Shown here one piece after another: positions 44,078-51,611 of a stretch of DNA of 61,523 nucleotides. The position numbers were made by a program, and so were the translations under genes. Under the pieces are notes generated by a model, which had not been told where the DNA came from, searched no databases, and saw only the letters and a list, made by a program, of their open reading frames with translations. How positions within the stretch are numbered: position 1 is the stretch's first letter; each line of letters opens with the position of its first letter. The DNA comes from Clostridium sp. (GTDB taxonomy: Bacteria; Bacillota; Clostridia; Clostridiales; Clostridiaceae): NCBI GenBank assembly GCA_022773025.1, contig JALEZF010000001.1, positions 1-61,523 of the forward strand. Reading direction: 5' to 3'.

Positions 44078-44153
44078 AGGGGTATAGCTCAATTGGTAGA
44101 GTAGCGGTCTCCAAAACCGTTGGTTCCGGGTTCAAGTCCTCGTGCCCCTGCCA
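44078..44153 (+). tRNA. tRNA-Trp (anticodon CCA)
   Basis: The 76-base gene folds into the cloverleaf: acceptor arms AGGGGTA/TGCCCCT, anticodon loop CTCCAAA with anticodon CCA, T loop GGTTCAAGTCC and encoded CCA end. A second, identical copy lies at 48425-48500 on the other strand. Confidence 0.97.
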
Positions 44154-44158
44154 AAAAA

Positions 44159-44187
44159 ACATTCATCAATCTGATGAATGTTTTTTT
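44159..44187 (+). terminator. Terminator of the first tRNA-Trp gene
   Basis: ACATTCATC pairs with GATGAATGT and is followed by seven T. Confidence 0.9.
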
Positions 44188-44203
44188 ATTTACAAAATAA
44201 TTA

Positions 44204-44245
44204 GGCTGTATCAAATTAGATTCTTAGAATCCTTTTGATACAGCC
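44204..44245. terminator. 42-base stem-loop downstream of the cob operon
   Basis: GGCTGTATCAAA pairs with TTTGATACAGCC, with an inner GATTC/GAATC stem. It may terminate the leftward cob operon. Its near-complete pairing also fits a relic of a small mobile sequence. Confidence 0.5.
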
Positions 44246-44307
44246 TTTACACTATATAGCTTTTATATGAGAAATGCTGAATAAACTGGCATTGATTGAA
44301 TTATGAA

Positions 44308-44580
44308 TTAATCCTCATCTTCGATTTCTTCAATAACAAATTTGTCAAACTCTATATCTTCAATAAAATTATCTTTGTTGAAGGCTGTCTTTCCAAACTG
44401 ATTGTACCTCTTTAAGTTTACAGGAAGCCAGTATGGCTTTGCTATGTCAAGTTTATCACATATTTTATTTATACAATATGTAAGGCATCCTTGATATTCT
44501 TCTATATCTTCTGATATAACTACGCAGTCTTTTACTATTTTAGTGTCTTTCATTATTTTGCCCCATATCTTTATTACCAT
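44308..44580 (-). CDS. Small acidic protein of unknown function at the end of the cob operon
   Basis: The 90-residue protein has AAGGAGG seven bases before its ATG, so it is very likely translated. It has a central segment with two cysteines (GCLTYCINKICDKL), a PYWLPVNLKRYNQFGKTAF motif, and a strongly acidic end (IEEIEDED). There is no signal or membrane segment. It follows cobS after 26 bases on the same strand and is probably co-transcribed, but a role in cobalamin synthesis is not shown. I recognise no family. Confidence 0.7.
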   Translation of the reverse strand: MVIKIWGKIMKDTKIVKDCVVISEDIEEYQGCLTYCINKICDKLDIAKPYWLPVNLKRYNQFGKTAFNKDNFIEDIEFDKFVIEEIEDED

Positions 44581-44606
44581 ATGTTCCTCCTTATAAAGCC
44601 GTAAAT

Positions 44607-45362
44607 TTAGAATAAATATGAATTGGTTATAATCAAGGTTAAAATTTCACTTAATTCATTTCCTGCACCTAGAGTATCTCCAACTAGACCACCTATCTTA
44701 AAGTTGCAGTACTTATTGAATAAAAATATTATAAGATAAGAGGATACTATAAGGAATATAGTTCTAAGCGGTCCAACTATGAATGTACCTATTATCATAA
44801 TTTCTATAAAAGTTATTATGACCTCTTTTATGCTACAATTTCCTATATACACATTCCCACTACTCTTCTCTTTTGCACTCTTACCTATAGAGAAAAGAAA
44901 CACCATGGCTCCTCTTCCTATTACAGGTCCAAGTATCATAACACTTATAAGGCCTCTTTGTTCTAAAAGTATAAAGGATACTATCTTTAAAATAACATCA
45001 AAGAATATAGCAAGAGAGCCGTAGGTTCCCATTCTACTATCTTTCATGATTTCTAAAATTTTATCTTTTCCACCTCTAAAAGAGTAAAAAGCATCAAATA
45101 CATCTCCAAGTCCGTCTACGTGGAGGGCTCCTGTCAGTAACACTCCTGCCATAACAGCTATTACAATAGCAATTTCTGAAGCTATAATATTTTGAAGAAG
45201 GAAGTATATCAAATACTGAATTCCTCCAACTATGAGTCCTATTATAGGAAAATATGATATTCCTATTCTAAAATCCTCCATGTCACAACTTAATTCTTTA
45301 TTTACGGGTATTCTAGTCATAAATTGTATCATAAGAAGAAACCCATTTAAACATTTTTTCAT
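44607..45362 (-). CDS. cobS: Adenosylcobinamide-GDP ribazoletransferase (cobalamin synthase)
   Basis: The 251-residue membrane enzyme joins adenosylcobinamide-GDP with alpha-ribazole (phosphate) in the last stage of B12 assembly. CobS marks are RIPV near the start, GALHVDGLGDVFDAFYS, KDSRMGTYGS and the late GGLVGDTLGAGNE motif. These acidic clusters bind Mg2+. About six to seven helices are visible. AGGAG precedes the ATG, and cobU lies 24 bases upstream in the same operon. Confidence 0.95.
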   Translation of the reverse strand: MKKCLNGFLLMIQFMTRIPVNKELSCDMEDFRIGISYFPIIGLIVGGIQYLIYFLLQNIIASEIAIVIAVMAGVLLTGALHVDGLGDVFDAFYSFRGGKDKILEIMKDSRMGTYGSLAIFFDVILKIVSFILLEQRGLISVMILGPVIGRGAMVFLFSIGKSAKEKSSGNVYIGNCSIKEVIITFIEIMIIGTFIVGPLRTIFLIVSSYLIIFLFNKYCNFKIGGLVGDTLGAGNELSEILTLIITNSYLF

Positions 45363-45386
45363 AACTTTACTCCTATTTTTCTAAAA

Positions 45387-45938
45387 CTAACCCTTTAATT
45401 TTAAAGGAAGACCGCAGCTAACCAAATATACATTATCACACAATGTTGCTATATGTTGATTTACAAATCCCGCTACATCCCTAAATATCCTTGACAATTT
45501 ATATTCTGGCACAAGTCCCCAGCCTACTTCATTGGTTATGAGAATCAAATTTTTGTCTAACTCTTTAGCCTTTAATAAAAGTGATGTAAACTGCTTCTTT
45601 ATGTATTCAGTCACCTCATCTATTTCCTCTTGACTTGCCTTATCAAAATCTATGGGACTATCGAATAAAAGATTTGTAGTCATCACAGTAACACAATCTA
45701 AGAATATATTTTTTTCACTATAATTTTCTATAGCCTTATGTAAATCCTTGTATCCCTCATAAGTTGGCCAGTTTTGATTTCTGCTTTCCCTATGCCTCTT
45801 TATCCTTGCTGCCATCTCTTCATCTGTCACTATAGCAGTAGCTATGTAAAGCACATCATCTGTGTCCTTTAAAAGAGATTCCCCAAAGGAGCTCTTTCCG
45901 CTTCTGCTTCCTCCAGTAACTAAAGTAATACTACTCAT
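45387..45938 (-). CDS. cobU: Adenosylcobinamide kinase / adenosylcobinamide-phosphate guanylyltransferase
   Basis: This 183-residue bifunctional enzyme phosphorylates adenosylcobinamide and then transfers GMP to make adenosylcobinamide-GDP, the substrate of CobS. The P-loop GGSRSGKSS is at residues 8-16; the guanylylated-histidine region RIKRHRESR and the switch NEVGWGLVPEY are present. AGGAGG precedes the ATG. It sits between cobC and cobS. Confidence 0.95.
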   Translation of the reverse strand: MSSITLVTGGSRSGKSSFGESLLKDTDDVLYIATAIVTDEEMAARIKRHRESRNQNWPTYEGYKDLHKAIENYSEKNIFLDCVTVMTTNLLFDSPIDFDKASQEEIDEVTEYIKKQFTSLLLKAKELDKNLILITNEVGWGLVPEYKLSRIFRDVAGFVNQHIATLCDNVYLVSCGLPLKLKG

Positions 45939-45951
45939 TTTAATCTTCCTC

Positions 45952-46536
45952 CTAGTCTATATGGATTATAGAGTCAATGTACATATAATTATCTTCATAT
46001 TTTATTACAGATACATCTCCATTTTTACTTGCAAATTTCCAATAAAAATCAAGATTCTCGCCTAATATATAGCAGTACACAGCTCTTATAACTCCTCCAT
46101 GAGTCACTACTAATATATCATCTTCATTTTCTTTTTCAATATCTAATATGAATTCCTTCACTCTACCATAAAAGCCTCTAAAGCTTTCTCCCTGTTCCAG
46201 CTTGAAGTTCTCCCAGTTTTTAATCCAAAGAGCATGGTCCTCTGGAAATTTCTCCTTTATCTCTTCATAAGTTAATCCTTCAAATATTCCAAAGCTACGC
46301 TCTTTAAGCCTTGCATCTTCAAATACCTTACAGTTTGGAGCTATTAAAGCTAAGGTTTCCTTTGCTCTTTTCAATGGGCTTACATAAGCTTTTGTAAAGT
46401 TCACATCTTTCAAGTACTGATGTAGCCTTTCCCCTTGGCTCTTGCCTATAGAATTTATTGATGAATCTAAAGCTCCATAATAAACTCCCTTTTCATTGCT
46501 TTCAGTTTTGCCATGCCTTACAAAATAAATATTCAT
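45952..46536 (-). CDS. cobC: Alpha-ribazole phosphatase-like histidine phosphatase
   Basis: The 194-residue histidine phosphatase has the RHG motif YFVRHGKTESN (H8 region), acid base in LKERSFGIFEG, and the second histidine in VVTHGGVIRAV. Given its place between cobT and cobU it probably dephosphorylates alpha-ribazole-5'-phosphate or adenosylcobalamin-5'-phosphate. The family also includes phosphoglycerate mutases, so context carries the assignment. AGGAGG precedes the ATG. Confidence 0.85.
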   Translation of the reverse strand: MNIYFVRHGKTESNEKGVYYGALDSSINSIGKSQGERLHQYLKDVNFTKAYVSPLKRAKETLALIAPNCKVFEDARLKERSFGIFEGLTYEEIKEKFPEDHALWIKNWENFKLEQGESFRGFYGRVKEFILDIEKENEDDILVVTHGGVIRAVYCYILGENLDFYWKFASKNGDVSVIKYEDNYMYIDSIIHID

Positions 46537-46544
46537 AACTCCTC

Positions 46545-47627
46545 CTAAAGGCTGTCCTCTTCTCTTATGTCCACATAATCATCCTTTGATATTCCTGATT
46601 CATTAAAAGATGCCATATTCCATAAAGTGAATAAAGCCATGTCTGCTATTTTAAAGGTAAATGGACATCCTGATCCTTCTCCAAGTCTCATATTTAAGTT
46701 TACCATAGATTGTAGTCCCATTTCTTTCAAAGTCGCTCTACTCCCTTCTTCCATAGAAACGTGAGATGGGAATATATAATCCTTAACTAATGGATTTAAT
46801 CTATAAGCACATAAAGCTGCTGCTGCAGAAATAACTCCATCCATAACTATTGGAATTCCTTCATAAGCTGCTCCTAGAAAGCATCCACATAAGCCTGCTA
46901 TATCTAAGCCACCAATTTTGCTTAAAACTTCTATAATATCCTCTGGATTTGGTTTGTTTATTTCTATGGCTCTTCTTATAACTTCTTTTTTATGTTCAAG
47001 GCCTAAATCTGTAAGCCCAGATCCCTTTCCAACTATATTATCACTATGTATTCCAGTTAATAAGCTTATAACTGCTGCTGAAGTAGAAGTATTTCCAACC
47101 CCCATCTCTCCGGTACCAAGCATATCATAGCCTTTTTTCTTTAGATCTCTAACCACATCTATTCCTACATTTATAGCCTTTATAGCATCCTCTCTAGACA
47201 TAGCTGCTTCTTTTGCTATGTTCTTCGTTCCATAAGAAATCTTTCTATCTAGTATCTTTGGCTCCTTTACCTCAGCATTTATCCCTATATCTACAACAGT
47301 TAAATCTGCACCAGCATATTTGCTTAAAAGACATACTCCCGTTGTTCCCTTTACGAAGTTTAAAGATACGGTAAGTGTAGTTGATTGAGGACATGTAGAT
47401 ACGTCTTCTTCAACTATTCCATTATCAGCACACATTATTATTATAGACTTTTTCTTTAGTTCTCTCACAGGTTTTCCATTAATTCCGCTAAGTTTTATAA
47501 CTATATCCTCTAGTGTTCCAAGACTACCTATAGGTTTAGCTAAGTTATCTATTTCTGATTTCACATATTTCATTGCTTGTACATCTAAAGGTTTTATTCC
47601 CTTTACAATATTATTTATATTTTCCAT
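46545..47627 (-). CDS. cobT: Nicotinate-nucleotide-dimethylbenzimidazole phosphoribosyltransferase
   Basis: The 360-residue enzyme activates the lower B12 ligand by transferring phosphoribose from nicotinate mononucleotide. CobT signatures are LAKPIGSLG, MCADNGIVEE, GEMGVGNT(S) and the C-terminal RLGEGSG with the catalytic glutamate. Length is standard. It is the first cob gene on this strand, eight bases before cobC. GGGGGAG precedes the ATG. No cobalamin riboswitch is visible upstream. Corrin-ring genes are absent here, so the segment serves nucleotide-loop assembly or salvage. Confidence 0.95.
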   Translation of the reverse strand: MENINNIVKGIKPLDVQAMKYVKSEIDNLAKPIGSLGTLEDIVIKLSGINGKPVRELKKKSIIIMCADNGIVEEDVSTCPQSTTLTVSLNFVKGTTGVCLLSKYAGADLTVVDIGINAEVKEPKILDRKISYGTKNIAKEAAMSREDAIKAINVGIDVVRDLKKKGYDMLGTGEMGVGNTSTSAAVISLLTGIHSDNIVGKGSGLTDLGLEHKKEVIRRAIEINKPNPEDIIEVLSKIGGLDIAGLCGCFLGAAYEGIPIVMDGVISAAAALCAYRLNPLVKDYIFPSHVSMEEGSRATLKEMGLQSMVNLNMRLGEGSGCPFTFKIADMALFTLWNMASFNESGISKDDYVDIREEDSL

Positions 47628-47648
47628 AAAGCTCCCCCTAATAAGAAA

Positions 47649-47674
47649 GACCTCTATACTATTATAGAGGTCAA
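47649..47674 (-). terminator. Stem-loop between the GNAT gene and cobT
   Basis: GACCTCTATA pairs with TATAGAGGTC about 20-45 bases ahead of cobT, with TTTCTT following on the - strand. It could terminate transcripts arriving from the GNAT gene or act as an attenuator in the cob leader. Confidence 0.6.
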
Positions 47675-47802
47675 ATAATGCTATTTATAGGCTTAGTACA
47701 TATATAAATTTTGTACTTTTGCCCAAATTTAATTATATAGTTTTACATAATAAAAATCAATTAATTTTAAATATTCTAATCTCTTCGTCTCCTTTATCAA
47801 AC

Positions 47803-48180
47803 CTATGCTGTAATATCATAAATATATACTCTAGCCATAGTATTTTCATCCTTATTAAGAAATACTCTCTGCAGATTAAATCCGCTTTTCTCCAAAACTC
47901 TCCATGCTCCAATATTCTTCTCATTTACTTTTGCTACAAGTTTTACAACGCTTTTGTTATTTTTTAGCATGTCCATAACGCTTCTTATGCCCTCTATACT
48001 ATATCCGCATCCTCTGTATTTGTTATAAATCTCATAGTTTATTTCTGTTACACCGGTTTTGTCCCATTTAGTACTACACCAGCCAACCATTTCTCCATTT
48101 TCACTTAGTATAAACTTGTAAATAGTCTCCCTTGGTTCACTTTGACTTAACTCTACCTTTAGCCTACAATCCTTACCCAT
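47803..48180 (-). CDS. GNAT family N-acetyltransferase
   Basis: The 125-residue acetyltransferase has the GNAT core. The acetyl-CoA loop region reads YNKYRGCGYSIEG, a loose form of the R/Q-x2-G-x-G/A motif, followed by LVAKVNEKNIGAWRVLEKSGFN, the typical NxxAxxxYxxxGF-like end motif. Substrate unknown. The ATG at 48180 is used because GGGAGG lies eight bases before it; a TTG upstream would include that site. It is 175 bases upstream of cobT and behind its own stem-loop. Confidence 0.8.
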   Translation of the reverse strand: MGKDCRLKVELSQSEPRETIYKFILSENGEMVGWCSTKWDKTGVTEINYEIYNKYRGCGYSIEGIRSVMDMLKNNKSVVKLVAKVNEKNIGAWRVLEKSGFNLQRVFLNKDENTMARVYIYDITA

Positions 48181-48395
48181 AATTCCTCCCAATAACTAGA
48201 GTCACCCCTTTTTTTATTGGCTATAGTATAGCACAGTTCTAAAGTTATTTTAAAAGGCCTCTTTTATCTATTTCATTATAAAAAAATCTTTTTTTAATAC
48301 ATTGTTAAAATTTCTTATATTATTTAAAAATTTACCCTTTAAAGCGTATTACAATTGCCTCATGCTAAAAAATCAATGATTTTTAAATAAAAAAA

Positions 48396-48420
48396 ACAGC
48401 TAGTAAAAATACTAACTGTT
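48396..48420 (-). terminator. Terminator of the second tRNA-Trp gene
   Basis: AACAGcTAGTA pairs with TACTAaCTGTT just 3' of the tRNA on the - strand, followed by eight T. A second palindrome, AAAAATCA/TGATTTTT, lies at 48368-48383. Confidence 0.85.
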
Positions 48421-48424
48421 CTTA

Positions 48425-48500
48425 TGGCAGGGGCACGAGGACTTGAACCCGGAACCAACGGTTTTGGAGACCGCTACTCTACCAATTGAGCTATACCCCT
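48425..48500 (-). tRNA. tRNA-Trp (anticodon CCA), second identical copy
   Basis: All 76 bases equal the copy at 44078-44153 but in the opposite orientation, including the encoded CCA. Flanking sequence differs, so each gene has its own promoter and terminator. Confidence 0.97.
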
Positions 48501-48512
48501 AAGACAAGCTTT

Positions 48513-48541
48513 ATTATAAAGTAATTCATGAAATTTTGCAA
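48513..48541 (-). promoter_or_regulatory. Promoter of the second tRNA-Trp gene
   Basis: On the - strand TTGCAA and TATAAT are 17 bases apart, twelve bases ahead of the tRNA, the same geometry as the other copy but with unrelated spacer sequence. Confidence 0.85.
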
Positions 48542-48565
48542 CATATTTTTTAAGTCTTCTTTATT

Positions 48566-49207
48566 TCAACAAACATAAAAGTGTGCATTCTTTCTAGAAT
48601 CTAAATTTTTATAATTAAAATCCTTAGTACCTGTTATAACATATATAAATCCCAGTATTAATCCAGCTATAAAACTGTGTCCAAATCTAATTCCATGCAT
48701 TAATCCAAATATAACCGCAGAAACTATAATAGCAAATAACTCTCCATATTTCTTCAAGTTTTCTAATATAATTCCTCTAAATATAATTTCTTCGAATATA
48801 GCAGCTGTTCCTATGCCTATTATTACAAATACTCCTTCCCCAAAAGCACCTTTTAATACAACGTTAGCTACTTTTCCAATGCCACTTAAGTAATTAAATC
48901 CCAAACTAAAAATACAGTTTATAGATGTTAAAAACACAAGCAATGGCAGTATATTTTTGATACCCTCTAATTCATTAGAGCTTTTGCTAATCATTTTTTT
49001 AGGCTTTATTTTTAAAATAAACATAGATGGTATAACAAAAGAAAAAAATGTTATCAAAGGTGCAATTGCAGGTATTGTTGATTCAGGTATTTTAAAAGCT
49101 GCATTTATACATGCTAAAATTATTTTATTTAATATAAGCGCTAAGAAAATAACCCCTCCTATTTTATTTGATAAACTTCCTATATCTTTCTTTTTTTCTA
49201 ATTCCAT
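48566..49207 (-). CDS. CPBP family intramembrane metalloprotease, beside a lantibiotic gene relic
   Basis: The membrane protein has about 213 residues and five or six helices, and keeps the CPBP motifs: EEIIFRG, FGLMHGIRFGHS and a late FIAGLILGF helix. It ends in DSRKNAHFYVC, which is not typical, so the tail may be altered by the nearby rearrangement. Start ATG 49207 (GGGGGCGG upstream) rather than the TTG at 49225. CPBP proteins often give immunity to bacteriocins. It lies 40 bases downstream of a lantibiotic dehydratase fragment on the same strand, so it may be the surviving immunity gene of a lost cluster. Confidence 0.75.
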   Translation of the reverse strand: MELEKKKDIGSLSNKIGGVIFLALILNKIILACINAAFKIPESTIPAIAPLITFFSFVIPSMFILKIKPKKMISKSSNELEGIKNILPLLVFLTSINCIFSLGFNYLSGIGKVANVVLKGAFGEGVFVIIGIGTAAIFEEIIFRGIILENLKKYGELFAIIVSAVIFGLMHGIRFGHSFIAGLILGFIYVITGTKDFNYKNLDSRKNAHFYVC

Positions 49208-49246
49208 AGCTTCTACCGCCCCCAATTAAACTTAATTACGTATTTT

Positions 49247-49474
49247 TTAAAAGTTAAATGTAACCTTCAATTCATAAGCTATTTCAAGGTTATTCTCTAT
49301 TTCATGAACTAAATGACATACCCATTGAGTGTCTGCTTTAATGATTTTAATAGACTCTTTTTCATTTAATACTATTTTAGTTTTATCATCAAATGTACCC
49401 AATGAAACTCCCGCAAACAATCCATATGGAGTAGATCTTGTTGAAGATCTAATCATATATTTTATAAGACTCAT
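49247..49474 (-). pseudogene. Fragment of a lantibiotic dehydratase (LanB), N-terminal part
   Basis: A 75-codon frame contains the sequence RSSTRSTPYGLFAGVSLG, the hallmark of the LanB N-terminal glutamylation domain (usual form R.stRptPfGLFaGv). It continues to ADTQWVCHLV, as in full proteins. About 70 residues that normally precede this motif and roughly 900 that follow are missing. A full LanB glutamylates serine and threonine in a precursor peptide using Glu-tRNA and then eliminates to make dehydroamino acids; this fragment cannot. It marks a decayed lanthipeptide locus. Confidence 0.7.
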
Positions 49475-50077
49475 CTTATAATTTTAAATTTTTTTCTTGC
49501 TGTCTAGGTTCTTATTAAAACATTGGTATAAAGACCTCGTTGAGATCAGAACACTCTCTTTCATAAAGTCATTTAAATCCTCATTTCATGAATTTTCAGA
49601 AGCAATCGATGAATATATAAGCTATTACAATAACGAAAGAATTCAAGCTAAAACAAAATAGATGCCTCCTGTAAAATACAGAGAATCATCCATGCGTTCC
49701 GCCTAAGTTAGAAATAAATGTGTCCAGGATTCTGGGTACATATCAAAAAATCTAACTTATTGTGGTCAATTTTTTATGTCAAAATATAATTTTAAGTTTA
49801 ATAAAAAAGTTGTTCAAGCATAGCTAAACGGTTAATGAGGATAGATACAAAACACATGAAAAAATTCTTCCCACAACCACATCTAATTATCAATGTTATG
49901 TATGATACCTTACGCATTTCCGCCATGTATGATAATAGCACTTTCATCTACACTGCAATACCGATAGAATTCTATCTGCAAAAAAATTCATATCATTCAT
50001 AGCTTTAAGTGGGCATCTCTAAACTCAATTCTATAGAGCAATTCATCTCTAAATACTTTATAACCATCGTTCATAAT
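49475..50077. other. Decayed accessory region without intact genes
   Basis: This 603-base stretch has no intact gene. It holds the IS3 transposase tail (49542-49706). Next to it lies an element-end-like sequence at about 49710-49770 (GTGTCCAGGATTCTGGGTAC). At about 49900-50060, on the - strand, an open stretch begins DGYKVFRDELLYRIEF and is soon broken by stops; it looks like a gene remnant that I cannot identify. Together with the LanB piece it shows repeated insertion and decay. Confidence 0.6.
49542..49706 (+). pseudogene. C-terminal remnant of an IS3-family transposase (OrfB)
   Basis: The + frame reads FHEFSEAIDEYISYYNNERIQAK, then a stop (TAG, 49659) where intact copies have a codon such as TGG, then MPPVKYRESSMRSA and the natural stop. 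The NERIQ and PPVKYR motifs mark the end of the IS3/IS150-group integrase. Upstream frame similarity fades after about 38 codons and the DDE catalytic core is gone, so the element is dead. Confidence 0.75.
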
Positions 50078-51001
50078 TTACTTATCTTCAAAATTCTTAA
50101 ACTGATCAACTAACTTTTGTAAAAATTCATAATTTGAATCGTAATACTCTTCCACATCTACATACATGGTCTTCATTTCAAATTCAGTTATTATACTTTG
50201 ATTTTCTCTTAAGATATTGTCATGACCACATAGAAAAATCAAATCCTTGGCAGATTTAAGTTTTTCTTCCGTCATATCCCATTCTTCTTTTTTAAGCTCC
50301 TCAGGGATCTTTATAGTTTTGAAGCCTTTGGATTTCAAGAAATAATCAAAGGTATCTTCACGTACAACAAAAGTATACTTGTTTACTTTTTCTAAAGATT
50401 CATTTAAATCCTCTTCAAGTTTGTCAATTTCTTCTATTGCTAATTTAAAGTTTTTCTCATACTTATCTCTATTTCTTGTGTCCTTTTCTGTTACAGCAAC
50501 TCTTATATTATTTAAAGCAGTTTTGTAATTTTCTAGATTCATCCAATAATATGGATTTTCCTTATATTCTTTTTCCTTTATCACTCTAGGTTTTGTCAGA
50601 GGCAGGGAGATAATTCCCCTTGATATATTTACAGTAGTTAATGTTTCCCTTTTTACTAAGTCCAAGAATCCATCTACCCAAGGTTCATTCTCCATTCCCA
50701 TGTATAGAAACAAATCCTGTTTTCCAATGTTCGTAACACTATCTTTTGTATATTCAAAATTTAAATTTTCATGGTCATTTTTAAACATATATGAAACATC
50801 GTGGTCATCTCCTACAATATCACGAACCATGTTATATAGGTTCTTGGTAGGAACCACGATGGATATGTAGCTTTCTCTTTCTTTTTCATCTACCATAGCT
50901 GCATATTTTTTCTGCTGAGCATTATGACTTACTACTATGACTGAAATAACCACTGCATTAGTGATTATAAAAGCTATTAAGAGCTTCCAAATTCGTTTCA
51001 A
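50078..51001 (-). CDS. TroA/ZnuA-like metal-binding lipoprotein-type substrate-binding protein
   Basis: The 307-residue extracytoplasmic protein has an N-terminal membrane helix (about 5-25) without a lipobox cysteine. The cluster A-1 substrate-binding fold is visible: VVPTKNLYNMVRDIVGD, NPYYWMNLENYKTALNNI and LEEDLNESLEKVNKYTFVVRED. The metal-binding histidines of typical ZnuA are not all present, so specificity is doubtful. The start is TTG with GAGGGTGAT upstream. No permease or ATPase gene adjoins. It may serve a distant transporter or be a degenerate paralogue. Confidence 0.7.
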   Translation of the reverse strand: MKRIWKLLIAFIITNAVVISVIVVSHNAQQKKYAAMVDEKERESYISIVVPTKNLYNMVRDIVGDDHDVSYMFKNDHENLNFEYTKDSVTNIGKQDLFLYMGMENEPWVDGFLDLVKRETLTTVNISRGIISLPLTKPRVIKEKEYKENPYYWMNLENYKTALNNIRVAVTEKDTRNRDKYEKNFKLAIEEIDKLEEDLNESLEKVNKYTFVVREDTFDYFLKSKGFKTIKIPEELKKEEWDMTEEKLKSAKDLIFLCGHDNILRENQSIITEFEMKTMYVDVEEYYDSNYEFLQKLVDQFKNFEDK

Positions 51002-51149
51002 TTAAATCACCCTCTAAATAATACTTACTTAATTTTAACCTGTAGTAAATTTCAAGTCAAACTTATTACAAAATATTACCTAAGCTTTTCTTTTTAGTGA
51101 TTTTAGGATAAAATAAAGGATAGACTTTAATATTAGGAGGTCATTGACT

Positions 51150-51611
51150 ATGGAATTTTTGGTACATAGTGTGGAAGAAACCTTTAATATAGGAAAACAG
51201 CTTGGTGAACTCTCTAAATCAGGAGATATAATATGTCTCATAGGGGATTTGGGTACAGGAAAGACTCACCTTACTAAAGGTTTTGCCACAGGTCTTAAAA
51301 TAGATGAATATATAACAAGTCCTACATTTAATATAGTAAATGAATATCACAGCGGAAGGCTTACTCTTTATCATTTTGATGTGTACAGAGTAAATGATCC
51401 GGATGAAATAAGCGCAATAGGTTTTGACGAGTATATTTTTGGTGACGGAGTTTCTATTATTGAATGGGCTAACTATATAGAGGAACTTATTCCAAAGAAC
51501 TTTTTAAACATCGAAATAGAAAAAATGCCTAACCTTGGGGAAAATGTGAGAAAAATCACCTTAACTCCTCATGGAGAGCACTATGATTATATAAAGGAGA
51601 TTATTATATGA
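51150..51611 (+). CDS. tsaE: tRNA N6-threonylcarbamoyladenosine ATPase TsaE
   Basis: The 153-residue P-loop ATPase is needed for t6A37 synthesis on ANN-decoding tRNAs. Walker A is GDLGTGKTHL, and the family motifs SPTFNIVNEY, HFDVYR and EWANYIE follow. The ATG at 51150 is set by AGGAGGTCATTG; an alternative TTG at 51144 lies within that spacer. It overlaps tsaB by four bases, and the next gene is rimI, the standard arrangement. Confidence 0.95.
   Translation: MEFLVHSVEETFNIGKQLGELSKSGDIICLIGDLGTGKTHLTKGFATGLKIDEYITSPTFNIVNEYHSGRLTLYHFDVYRVNDPDEISAIGFDEYIFGDGVSIIEWANYIEELIPKNFLNIEIEKMPNLGENVRKITLTPHGEHYDYIKEIII

Noticed and set aside
44078..44153. Integration target of a mobile element at the first tRNA-Trp
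   Set aside because: No duplicated tRNA 3' end, integrase gene or element genes adjoin it; only the whole-gene inverted copy at 48425 exists.
47640..47802. Cobalamin riboswitch before cobT
   Set aside because: I looked for the B12-box and its paired helices and found only one short hairpin.
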